From assembly GCA_002361365.1 (NCBI GenBank), contig DEST01000072.1:1-5208 (forward strand): a stretch of DNA of 5,208 nucleotides, given 5' to 3'. Positions within the stretch are counted from its first letter, which is position 1. The number at the start of each line of letters is the position of its first letter. The notes under the pieces are model-generated. The model worked only from the letters and a program-made list of their open reading frames with translations, made no database searches and had not been told where the DNA came from. This stretch comes from Alphaproteobacteria bacterium UBA3307 (lineage in GTDB: Bacteria; Pseudomonadota; Alphaproteobacteria; RF32; CAG-239). Below, piece after piece: positions 1 to 5,208 of the stretch. The position numbers and the translations under genes are program-made.

Positions 1-54
1 TTTTTCGACATTATAAACAGGAATAATAACAGATATTTTAGGTTCTGTTTCCAT
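1..54 (-). CDS. Glycosyltransferase family 2 (GT-A fold), N-terminal fragment cut by window edge
   Basis: Reading the minus strand from the ATG at 54-52 gives 18 codons, METEPKISVIIPVYNVEK, before the window ends. The ISVIIPVYN block is the hallmark first beta strand of family 2 glycosyltransferases, where the nucleotide-sugar binding site begins; these enzymes transfer a sugar from a nucleotide-sugar donor, usually in the cytoplasm or at the inner membrane. An AAGG ribosome binding site lies 7 nt upstream of the ATG, which supports this start. The gene is divergent from xseA. Acceptor, sugar and pathway (lipopolysaccharide, capsule, other glycan) cannot be told from 18 residues. The DxD motif and the rest of the protein lie outside the window. 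Confidence 0.8.
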   Translation of the reverse strand, partial: METEPKISVIIPVYNVEK

Positions 55-61
55 TTTTAAG

Positions 62-65
62 CCTT
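62..65 (-). promoter_or_regulatory. Ribosome binding site of the glycosyltransferase
   Basis: On the minus strand the sequence reads AATAAGGCTTAAAAATG. The AAGG is 7 nt from the ATG, a normal Shine-Dalgarno distance, and fixes the start of the truncated glycosyltransferase. Confidence 0.5.
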
Positions 66-199
66 ATTATTTTAACCATATATTATGCTATCCTTATTAG
101 GTAAAAATTCAAGTAAAACATATGATTATTAACAATAATGCAAAATATGAATACGAATGTTTTGGGGATTAAGTATATATCGCAGTTGATTATTCTTTT

Positions 200-205
200 A
201 GGCGG
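200..205 (+). promoter_or_regulatory. Ribosome binding site of xseA
   Basis: AGGCGG precedes two adjacent ATG codons at 209 and 212. Its AGG part is 6 nt from the first and 9 nt from the second, so either could be used. A third in-frame ATG at 221 has GAAAGG ending only 1 nt before it, which is too close. The choice changes the N-terminus by a single Met. Confidence 0.5.
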
Positions 206-208
206 TAT

Positions 209-1531
209 ATGATGAAAGGTATGATAGATTTATTGGCACAAAAAACAGAATATACGGTCAGCGAAATTTCCTTTGCAATTAAGCAATTGGTAGAAACTTC
301 GTTTGCCAGTGTACGCGTAAAAGGTGAGATTTTCGGAGCCAAACGTGCAGATTCCGGACACTGGTATTTATCGCTGAAAGATGAAAACTCGTTATTATCT
401 GCCGTATGTTGGCGCGGCGTAGCAAATTCTCTGGCTGTCAAAATAGAAGATGGCGTTGAAGTGGTGGCAACCGGACGGATTACCACTTTTAACGGGCGTT
501 CGTCGTATCAGTTAGTAATTGAAAAATTAGAGATTGCCGGTCAGGGTGCTCTCTTAAAACTTTTGGAAGAACGCAAACAGAAGTTTTTGCAAGAAGGTTT
601 ATTTGATGCGGCTCATAAAAAGAAAATTCCATATTTACCGCAAACTATAGGTGTTGTTACCAGCCCAACCGGTGCCGTAATTCGCGATATTATTCACCGC
701 ATACGCGACCGTTTTCCTTGCCGGATTTTAGTATGGCCAACAGCAGTCCAAGGCGAAGGCGCAGCTGAAAAAATCGCAGCAGCAATTAAAGGTTTTAACA
801 CTCTGCCTATCGGTTCGCCATATCGACCGGATGTGCTGATTGTGGCGCGCGGCGGCGGCAGTTTGGAAGACTTATGGCCGTTTAACGAAGAAGTTGTTGT
901 CCGTAGCGTGTATGATTCGGAAATTCCGCTGATTTCGGCAGTGGGACATGAAACAGACACTATGCTGATAGACTATGTTGCTGATGTACGTGCCCCTACT
1001 CCAACCGGAGCTGCCGAATTTGCCGTACCGGTAAAGACGGATATCTATAACGGCTTATTGACGACTGATTTGCGTATGAAAAATGCTATGCAGCGGCGAT
1101 TATCCGAACATAAACAGTATGTGGAAGCTTTGGGACGCGGTATTCCGTCACTGTCACAAATTGTTTTGGAAAATCAGCAAAAAATCGATGATAGAAACGA
1201 GCGTTTAAAACTTGCTTTCGGTAATTTGCTGAAAGATAAAAAAAATTCTTTAAAATTGACGAATTTGAAACCTTTTTATATTACAAAGTTAATTGAAACG
1301 AAAGATGAAAGTTTGAAAAACTTGGCATTACGCTTGGATTCTGTTTCAATTAACTCAGTCTTAAAGCGTGGTTTTGCGTGGATATCCGATGGAGATTTTC
1401 GCACGATTTATGATACTATAACCGCCAAAAACGCACAAAACTTGCATATTCGTTTCGCAGATGGAATAATTAAAGCCCGAGTAACGGAGAAAAGTTATGC
1501 AATTCAAGGTGATTTATTTGACGATTTGTAG
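209..1531 (+). CDS. xseA: Exodeoxyribonuclease VII large subunit
   Basis: Catalytic subunit of exonuclease VII, a cytoplasmic enzyme that degrades single-stranded DNA from both ends into oligonucleotides and acts in repair. At 440 residues it is close to the family's usual length (E. coli about 456). An N-terminal OB-fold spans about residues 15-110. The nuclease domain carries TSPTGAVIRDI (151-161), ARGGGSLEDLWPFNEE (213-228), GHETD (246-250) and RAPTPTGAAE (261-270). D160, R214, H247 and D250 line up with residues reported as essential in E. coli XseA. A lysine-rich, probably coiled segment (about 285-380) precedes the conserved VLKRGFAW (384-391). The protein ends in QGDLFDDL. Its last 35 bp also encode the start of the M23 peptidase. 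The small subunit xseB is not in this window and must be encoded elsewhere. Confidence 0.97.
   Translation: MMKGMIDLLAQKTEYTVSEISFAIKQLVETSFASVRVKGEIFGAKRADSGHWYLSLKDENSLLSAVCWRGVANSLAVKIEDGVEVVATGRITTFNGRSSYQLVIEKLEIAGQGALLKLLEERKQKFLQEGLFDAAHKKKIPYLPQTIGVVTSPTGAVIRDIIHRIRDRFPCRILVWPTAVQGEGAAEKIAAAIKGFNTLPIGSPYRPDVLIVARGGGSLEDLWPFNEEVVVRSVYDSEIPLISAVGHETDTMLIDYVADVRAPTPTGAAEFAVPVKTDIYNGLLTTDLRMKNAMQRRLSEHKQYVEALGRGIPSLSQIVLENQQKIDDRNERLKLAFGNLLKDKKNSLKLTNLKPFYITKLIETKDESLKNLALRLDSVSINSVLKRGFAWISDGDFRTIYDTITAKNAQNLHIRFADGIIKARVTEKSYAIQGDLFDDL
1486..1490 (+). promoter_or_regulatory. Ribosome binding site of the M23 peptidase, inside xseA
   Basis: GGAGA lies 6 nt before the ATG at 1497, within the last codons of xseA. 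It supports the start that overlaps xseA rather than a later one, and suggests translational coupling. Confidence 0.6.
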
Positions 1532-2369
1532 TTTGCTTATAACTATCCAGATGACTCGTGCCGAATCTATTGAAATTTGCGGTGATTTAAAGCAAGGCGA
1601 GCTTATTTTGATAAAAGATAAAAGTGCCAAAAGAATCAACATTAAAAATAATCTCGGCAAAAAAAATTATCAACCGACTGCAGACGGTATCACTTTGGTT
1701 GCGCTTCATCGCGATGCGCCGTCTAAAGTAGAGTTTGATGCTGTTTTAAGGACTGATTATGTGACTCATTATGTGCAAGATGTTGCACCGGCACAATGGG
1801 ATATTCAGCGTATCAACGGTATAGCTTCGTCAAAAGTAACACCGACATCTGCAACCGATTTACACGAGATTAAACGTGAGCAAAAAGATGTCGGGCGCTC
1901 GGTAACACATTTTGAAACCGGTAATGCGTGGCGTAAGGGTTTTATTTTGCCGATTGAAGGCCGAATCAGCGGCAATTTCGGTAATCAGCGTATATTTAAC
2001 GGCATACCGAAAAGTCCACACAGCGGCACTGATATTGCAGCACCCGAGGGAACGCCGGTTAAAGCGTCCGGCGACGGAAAAGTTATTTTGAGCGGCAAAG
2101 ATTATTTTTATACCGGTAATATGGTCATTATCGATCACGGACAAGGCTTGCAAACGATTTATGCTCATCTTAAAGAAGCAAAAGTCCGAGAAGGTGATAC
2201 TGTTCGTCAGGGAGACATAATCGGTTTGGTGGGTAAAACAGGACGTTCAACCGGTCCGCATTTGCATTGGGGCGCGTCTTTAAATAACGTACGTTTTCGT
2301 CCACATTCTTTGCTTGATATCAATACTAAAAAATGCCGAAAAATCGAAGGCAAACATATTGAAAAATGA
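1497..2369 (+). CDS. Exported M23 family peptidoglycan endopeptidase (LytM/lysostaphin type)
   Basis: Predicted periplasmic zinc metallopeptidase that cuts peptide cross-links in peptidoglycan; 290 residues. The start at 1497 has a good ribosome binding site and gives a clear signal peptide: K4, a hydrophobic core at about 5-17 and a likely cleavage after TRA (20-22). The next in-frame ATG (residue 19) would destroy this signal. Residues 23-145 form a divergent region I cannot assign. The M23 domain covers about 150-272. HSGTD (175-179) supplies zinc ligands H175 and D179; YAHL (222-225) supplies H224; GPHLHWG (253-259) supplies H255 and the third zinc ligand H257. All expected LytM active-site residues are therefore present, so this should be an active enzyme rather than a degenerate EnvC/NlpD-type activator. 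It overlaps xseA by 35 bp and is followed after 9 bp by uppP. The exact substrate bond is unknown. Confidence 0.93.
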   Translation: MQFKVIYLTICSLLITIQMTRAESIEICGDLKQGELILIKDKSAKRINIKNNLGKKNYQPTADGITLVALHRDAPSKVEFDAVLRTDYVTHYVQDVAPAQWDIQRINGIASSKVTPTSATDLHEIKREQKDVGRSVTHFETGNAWRKGFILPIEGRISGNFGNQRIFNGIPKSPHSGTDIAAPEGTPVKASGDGKVILSGKDYFYTGNMVIIDHGQGLQTIYAHLKEAKVREGDTVRQGDIIGLVGKTGRSTGPHLHWGASLNNVRFRPHSLLDINTKKCRKIEGKHIEK

Positions 2370-2371
2370 GG
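2368..2371 (+). promoter_or_regulatory. Ribosome binding site of uppP, overlapping the upstream stop codon
   Basis: GAGG starts within the TGA stop of the M23 gene (2367-2369) and ends 7 nt before the uppP ATG at 2379. Ribosomes finishing the M23 gene would sit on this site, consistent with coupled translation. Confidence 0.55.
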
Positions 2372-2378
2372 CTGAAAA

Positions 2379-3206
2379 ATGACTGATATACAGATTATTT
2401 TACTTTCATTGTTGCAAGGTATAACAGAGTTTCTGCCGATTAGCTCAAGCGGACATTTGATTTTATTTTCTAAATTTACAGAGTTTGCCGACCAAGGTCT
2501 GGCGATGGATGTTGCACTGCATATCGGTTCAATTATTGCGGTAATGATTTATTTTGCCCCTACTCTGATGGATATTATGAAAGGCGTTTGCAAATGTAAA
2601 TTCATACCGAATTTCAAAAACGAAGGATGTCGATTTTTTTATTTGCTGCTTATTGCAACCTTGCCGATTATTTTTGCCGGTGCCGCACTTAAATATTATG
2701 GCACGGATTGGTTGCGAAGTACAAAACTTATCGGATGGAACATTTTGTGCTATGGTCTATTGTTGTGGCTAATAGACAGTTGGGCTTTGACAGCGCGAAA
2801 AATCAACAGCTTAGAAATAAAAGATGCGCTACTAATCGGTATAGCTCAGTGCTTGGCACTATTGCCGGGAACAAGCCGTTCCGGAATAACCATAACAATG
2901 TCGCGATTTTTAGGAATGGAACGACGTGAAGCCGCAAAATTTTCGATGCTGTTATCAATACCGGCAATTTTGGCTGCCGGAATTTTGACCGGATATCAGT
3001 TGTGGCAAAGCGGAAATATTGCTCAAATCATCACAAGCTGCAATGCTATCGGTTATTCTTTTATTTTTTCAATTTCCGCCATATACATTTTGATGCAATG
3101 GCTCAAAAAGTGGAGTTTTCTACCATTTGCCATATACCGCATGGCATTAGGCGTTATTTTGCTGCTTGAGGCATATGGCATTTACGATATACGCAATCTA
3201 TTTTAG
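2379..3206 (+). CDS. uppP: Undecaprenyl-diphosphatase (BacA/UppP family)
   Basis: Inner-membrane enzyme that dephosphorylates undecaprenyl pyrophosphate to undecaprenyl phosphate, recycling the carrier for peptidoglycan and other surface polymers; extra copies are known to give bacitracin resistance. The 275 residues match the family size (E. coli 273). The first signature is QGITEFLPISSSGH (13-26), with Q13 and E17 forming the (E/Q)xxxE motif and H26 in the SSSGH segment. The second is LPGTSRSG (162-169) with R167. These correspond to the E. coli catalytic residues E17, E21, H30 and R174. About seven or eight hydrophobic segments are visible, for example near 42-62, 86-104, 116-134, 187-206, 222-240 and 249-266. 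A cytosolic-looking loop at 68-85 carries three cysteines (C71, C73, C84). It is the last gene of the apparent xseA-M23-uppP operon. Confidence 0.97.
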   Translation: MTDIQIILLSLLQGITEFLPISSSGHLILFSKFTEFADQGLAMDVALHIGSIIAVMIYFAPTLMDIMKGVCKCKFIPNFKNEGCRFFYLLLIATLPIIFAGAALKYYGTDWLRSTKLIGWNILCYGLLLWLIDSWALTARKINSLEIKDALLIGIAQCLALLPGTSRSGITITMSRFLGMERREAAKFSMLLSIPAILAAGILTGYQLWQSGNIAQIITSCNAIGYSFIFSISAIYILMQWLKKWSFLPFAIYRMALGVILLLEAYGIYDIRNLF

Positions 3207-3284
3207 AAAAATGTATTCAAAAGAGTATATTCGATTTTCAACTTGTTATTTGTAATAAAACGGAGTACACTGACTTTGTGTGAC

Positions 3285-3290
3285 TATAAT
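3285..3290 (+). promoter_or_regulatory. Perfect TATAAT -10 box ahead of the S8 protease gene
   Basis: The 98-bp spacer after uppP contains an exact TATAAT ending 14 nt before the ATG at 3305. No recognisable -35 box stands 16-18 bp upstream (the bases at 3262-3267 are GGAGTA). Transcription from it would begin near 3297 and leave only about 8 nt of leader, which would exclude the weak GAG at 3294-3296 as a ribosome binding site. It could therefore be a promoter for a nearly leaderless message, or a chance match in AT-rich DNA. Confidence 0.35.
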
Positions 3291-3304
3291 TTTGAGATTT
3301 GACT

Positions 3305-5208
3305 ATGAAAAAATATTTTTTACTTTTAACTTCGGTGCTGGGAACATATTCAATCAATGCATACGCATCAGATACGGCACAAAGCTTGTATTCGGCAGTA
3401 GCAAGCGGAGATACGGCATATCTTGAAACGGCATTAAAAAGAGGGGTATCAATTGACATCACCGATAAAAACGGCACAACTGCTCTGTGTATGGCTTACA
3501 AAAACAAAAATCAAAAAGCAGCAGATATTTTATTGCAATATGGTGCTGACAAAAATGCTCCGTGTATGCCGCAAAATGCCGTAATTAAAGCCGGAAACGG
3601 CAAATACTGGTTAATGGGAGCAGGAATTGCCGCAACCATTGGCGGAGTAGCCGCAGCTGCCGGCGGTGGCGGCGGTGGAGGTGGTGGCAGTGGGGGTAGT
3701 AATACTTCCTCCTCATCAAACTCCGGAAAAAATCAACAATCAACCGATGGGCAAAAAAATAACGACAAACCCAAACAGAATGACAATAAAAGCTCGACTA
3801 CTCCGAACAAAACAGGTGAGTCTGAGCCGACAACACCTGATGAGCCGACTCCGGCAGAACCGACAACACCTGATGAGCCGACTCCGGCAGAGCCTTTTGC
3901 TGATATTACATTTTTTACCACTCAGGATTTTACAGCCTCAAATGGTAAAAAGTACAAAGAATACAGCTCAACCGGTGCTTATAACACAAGCAAAGAAAAA
4001 GGTACAAACTTCTTAGCCGCAATTAATGCTGCCGAAGCATATAGCCACGTTTACGGTTACGATGCACAAAATAGCTTAGTCTTAATCGGTTATGATGCTG
4101 ATGGAAACAAAATAGATTCATCGACAAAGCACAATATTGTTGCGGTTTTGGATACAGGTGTGGAAGTAAATCATCCGGAATTTCTTAACGCCAATGGTGT
4201 CAGCAAGGTCAGCGGCAAAAGTTTTGACTATGGTCCTTGTCGCGGAGACGATACAACCAATTGCTGGAAAATAGAAGATGATTCCGCTAATACCGGCAAA
4301 CTGAAACGCACTTTTCTGAACGAAAAAGGCAAAGAACTTGTTATTGAAACAAATATATCCGTTGCCGATATGAATGCATGGGCAGATTCTTATGTTCAGG
4401 ATTATGACCGCGATGCTGAAGAAATCTTAAACAATCCGAATCCGTATGCAGGCTTAAACACTTCTGCTCTTATATCCCAAAAGGATTATGAACACGGCAC
4501 GCATATTTCCGGTATTATTGCCGCCAATATGAATGATTCCGGTATGATGGGGGTATCCTTTGCCAACACTGATATTTATGCCTTGCGTTATGATATGATT
4601 TCACCACTATATTTGCCGGTTGATGAAGCATTAGAAAGCGGAGCAATTGCTATGAATATAAGCTTTGGTTTTGCCGCAACCGACAGTGTAAATGCCGCCA
4701 ATATTGAGCAGACATATACCAATAGTCAACTCAAACCACATATTCAGGCGATGAAAGATACCGTAGATTCGTACGCAAAAAATAAACTTTCCGGCAAAGA
4801 TGATTTGATTTGGGTAATGGCGGCCGGAAATGAAGTTTTTGATGAACCCGGAGTACTTGCCGGAGTTAAAAAATTAGGGCAAAAAACAGTGCAAGATTAT
4901 CATACTGGGCGAGAGGAAAGTGTTGATTTCAGCAAACTTTTGGCTCTGGTGGTGATGTCTGCTGACGTAACATACGATAGTAACGGAGCAATAATTTCGT
5001 ATAAACGAGCCACTAAATCTAATGCTTGCGGCTCAACGGCGGCGTATTGTATTGCTGCACCGGGAGGCACATCCAGCTCCGGCATTTGGTCACCTACAGC
5101 CAAAACCTCAACAACAAATAAGTATGATGCCAAACTCGGAACATCTCAGGCGACGGCTGTAGTATCCGGCAGTATAGCGTTTTTAAAGTCGGCCTTTCCA
5201 TTTTTACA
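3305..5208 (+). CDS. Exported ankyrin-repeat/subtilisin-like (S8) serine protease, probable autotransporter, 3' end beyond window
   Basis: An open frame of 634 codons with no stop. Residues 1-21 form a signal peptide (KK, hydrophobic core, likely cut after AYA). Ankyrin-like repeats follow: a weak one at 22-53 and a clear one at 54-85 (DKNGTTALCMA, then ILLQYGADKNA). Next come a hydrophobic segment (101-119), nine glycines (120-128), an Asn/Ser/Lys-rich stretch and an EPTTPDEPTPA repeat linker (174-195). The S8 domain begins near 198. Its triad is D283 (VLDTGVEVNHP), H397 (EHGTHISGIIAA) and S614 (LGTSQATAVVSG), with oxyanion N509 (MAAGNE) and NISFG (451-455) matching the substrate-binding strand. 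The paired cysteines in ACGSTAAYCIAAPG (574-587) are typical of autotransporter serine proteases such as NalP and SphB1. About 114 residues separate D283 and H397, against 32 in subtilisin. A C-terminal beta-barrel would be expected downstream but cannot be seen. The substrate is unknown. The ribosome binding site is weak, but the signal peptide supports this start. Confidence 0.9.
   Translation, partial: MKKYFLLLTSVLGTYSINAYASDTAQSLYSAVASGDTAYLETALKRGVSIDITDKNGTTALCMAYKNKNQKAADILLQYGADKNAPCMPQNAVIKAGNGKYWLMGAGIAATIGGVAAAAGGGGGGGGGSGGSNTSSSSNSGKNQQSTDGQKNNDKPKQNDNKSSTTPNKTGESEPTTPDEPTPAEPTTPDEPTPAEPFADITFFTTQDFTASNGKKYKEYSSTGAYNTSKEKGTNFLAAINAAEAYSHVYGYDAQNSLVLIGYDADGNKIDSSTKHNIVAVLDTGVEVNHPEFLNANGVSKVSGKSFDYGPCRGDDTTNCWKIEDDSANTGKLKRTFLNEKGKELVIETNISVADMNAWADSYVQDYDRDAEEILNNPNPYAGLNTSALISQKDYEHGTHISGIIAANMNDSGMMGVSFANTDIYALRYDMISPLYLPVDEALESGAIAMNISFGFAATDSVNAANIEQTYTNSQLKPHIQAMKDTVDSYAKNKLSGKDDLIWVMAAGNEVFDEPGVLAGVKKLGQKTVQDYHTGREESVDFSKLLALVVMSADVTYDSNGAIISYKRATKSNACGSTAAYCIAAPGGTSSSGIWSPTAKTSTTNKYDAKLGTSQATAVVSGSIAFLKSAFPFL
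3662..3700 (+). repeat. Poly-glycine (GGN) tract within the S8 protease gene
   Basis: Nine consecutive glycine codons (3662-3688), mixed GGC, GGT and GGA, are followed by Ser-Gly-Gly-Ser. This encodes a flexible linker right after a hydrophobic segment. Because the codons vary, it is not a pure simple-sequence repeat, but it is strikingly G-rich on the coding strand. Confidence 0.85.
3824..3889 (+). repeat. Two tandem 33-bp repeats encoding EPTTPDEPTPA
   Basis: The units at 3824-3856 and 3857-3889 differ at one base (GAG versus GAA in the first codon) and are followed by GAGCC, the start of a third unit. Each encodes the 11 residues EPTTPDEPTPA, an acidic proline-rich linker that separates the N-terminal ankyrin/poly-Gly part from the protease domain. 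The unit length is a multiple of three, so copy-number change keeps the frame. Confidence 0.9.

Larger units (their letters stand above)
55..208. promoter_or_regulatory. Divergent intergenic region, presumed promoters for the glycosyltransferase and the xseA block
   Basis: This AT-rich 154-bp spacer separates two divergently read genes, so it should hold a promoter for each. Matches to sigma70 boxes are weak. On the minus strand TTGAAT (112-107) and CATAAT (87-82) are 19 bp apart. On the plus strand TTAACA (129-134) is followed 17 bp later by the poor TACGAA (152-157), and a TATATA stands at 174-179 without a good -35 partner. An AT-only inverted repeat, ATTATT-AAC-AATAAT, lies at 125-139. 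No open frame of note, RNA gene or riboswitch is visible. That promoters exist here follows from the layout; the individual boxes are low-confidence guesses. Confidence 0.4.

Noticed and set aside
190..486. Minus-strand open frames inside the real genes (190-486, 694-960, 1860-2168, 3238-3477, 3733-3921, 4900-5133)
   Set aside because: Each is antisense to a well-supported gene, or almost wholly so (3238-3477 begins in the spacer before the S8 gene), and shows no family motif.
2708..2929. A 73-codon plus-strand frame within uppP
   Set aside because: It is out of frame within the conserved uppP core and has no hydrophobic or motif pattern of its own.
3211..3255. A 14-codon open frame just after uppP
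   Set aside because: Too short, with no ribosome binding site and no recognisable content.
3264..3285. Hairpin AGTACAC / GTGTGACT with a 7-nt loop, as a terminator after uppP
   Set aside because: The stem is short, has a bulged G, and is followed by ATAATTTTGAG rather than a T tract; it also overlaps the candidate -10 box.
3666..4016. A 116-codon plus-strand frame overlapping the S8 protease gene
   Set aside because: It lies out of frame inside the long protease frame and its Arg/Gln/Leu-rich repeats are simply the EPTTPDEPTPA repeat DNA read in another frame.
2860..5170. Frequent TCCGG/GCCGGA words, considered as DNA uptake or Chi-like signals
   Set aside because: They fall in codons for Ser-Gly and Ala-Gly and vary in flanking bases, so codon use explains them.

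Overview
The window looks like chromosomal DNA from a moderately AT-rich Gram-negative bacterium. Gram-negative is inferred from a subtilase of the autotransporter type and from secreted envelope enzymes. An alphaproteobacterial, possibly host-associated, origin is my impression from the gene style; it is not proven by anything in the window.

Layout. Positions 1-54 (minus strand) hold the first 18 codons of a family 2 glycosyltransferase that runs off the left edge. A 154-bp divergent spacer (55-208) separates it from a tight plus-strand block: xseA (209-1531, exonuclease VII large subunit), an exported M23 metallopeptidase (1497-2369, overlapping xseA by 35 bp), and uppP (2379-3206, undecaprenyl-diphosphatase, 9 bp further on). 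The overlap and short gap suggest one transcript. After a 98-bp spacer containing a perfect TATAAT box, a large open frame starts at 3305 and is still open at the right edge. It encodes an exported protein with ankyrin repeats, a hydrophobic/poly-glycine stretch, a Pro/Thr/Glu repeat linker and an S8 (subtilisin-like) protease domain with an intact catalytic triad. This frame is the largest gene in the window and is easy to miss because it has no stop here.

How they fit. M23 and UppP both serve the cell wall: one cuts peptidoglycan, the other recycles the lipid carrier that delivers its precursors. The divergent glycosyltransferase may make a surface glycan, possibly on the same carrier (inference). 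xseA is a DNA repair gene that seems only to share the transcript; its partner xseB is not in the window. The S8 protein probably belongs to a separate transcription unit and is the most unusual item: its catalytic domain resembles autotransporter serine proteases, but its N-terminus carries ankyrin repeats behind a signal peptide. Every stretch over 300 bases is covered by a gene. I saw no tRNA, rRNA, CRISPR array, insertion sequence or convincing intrinsic terminator.
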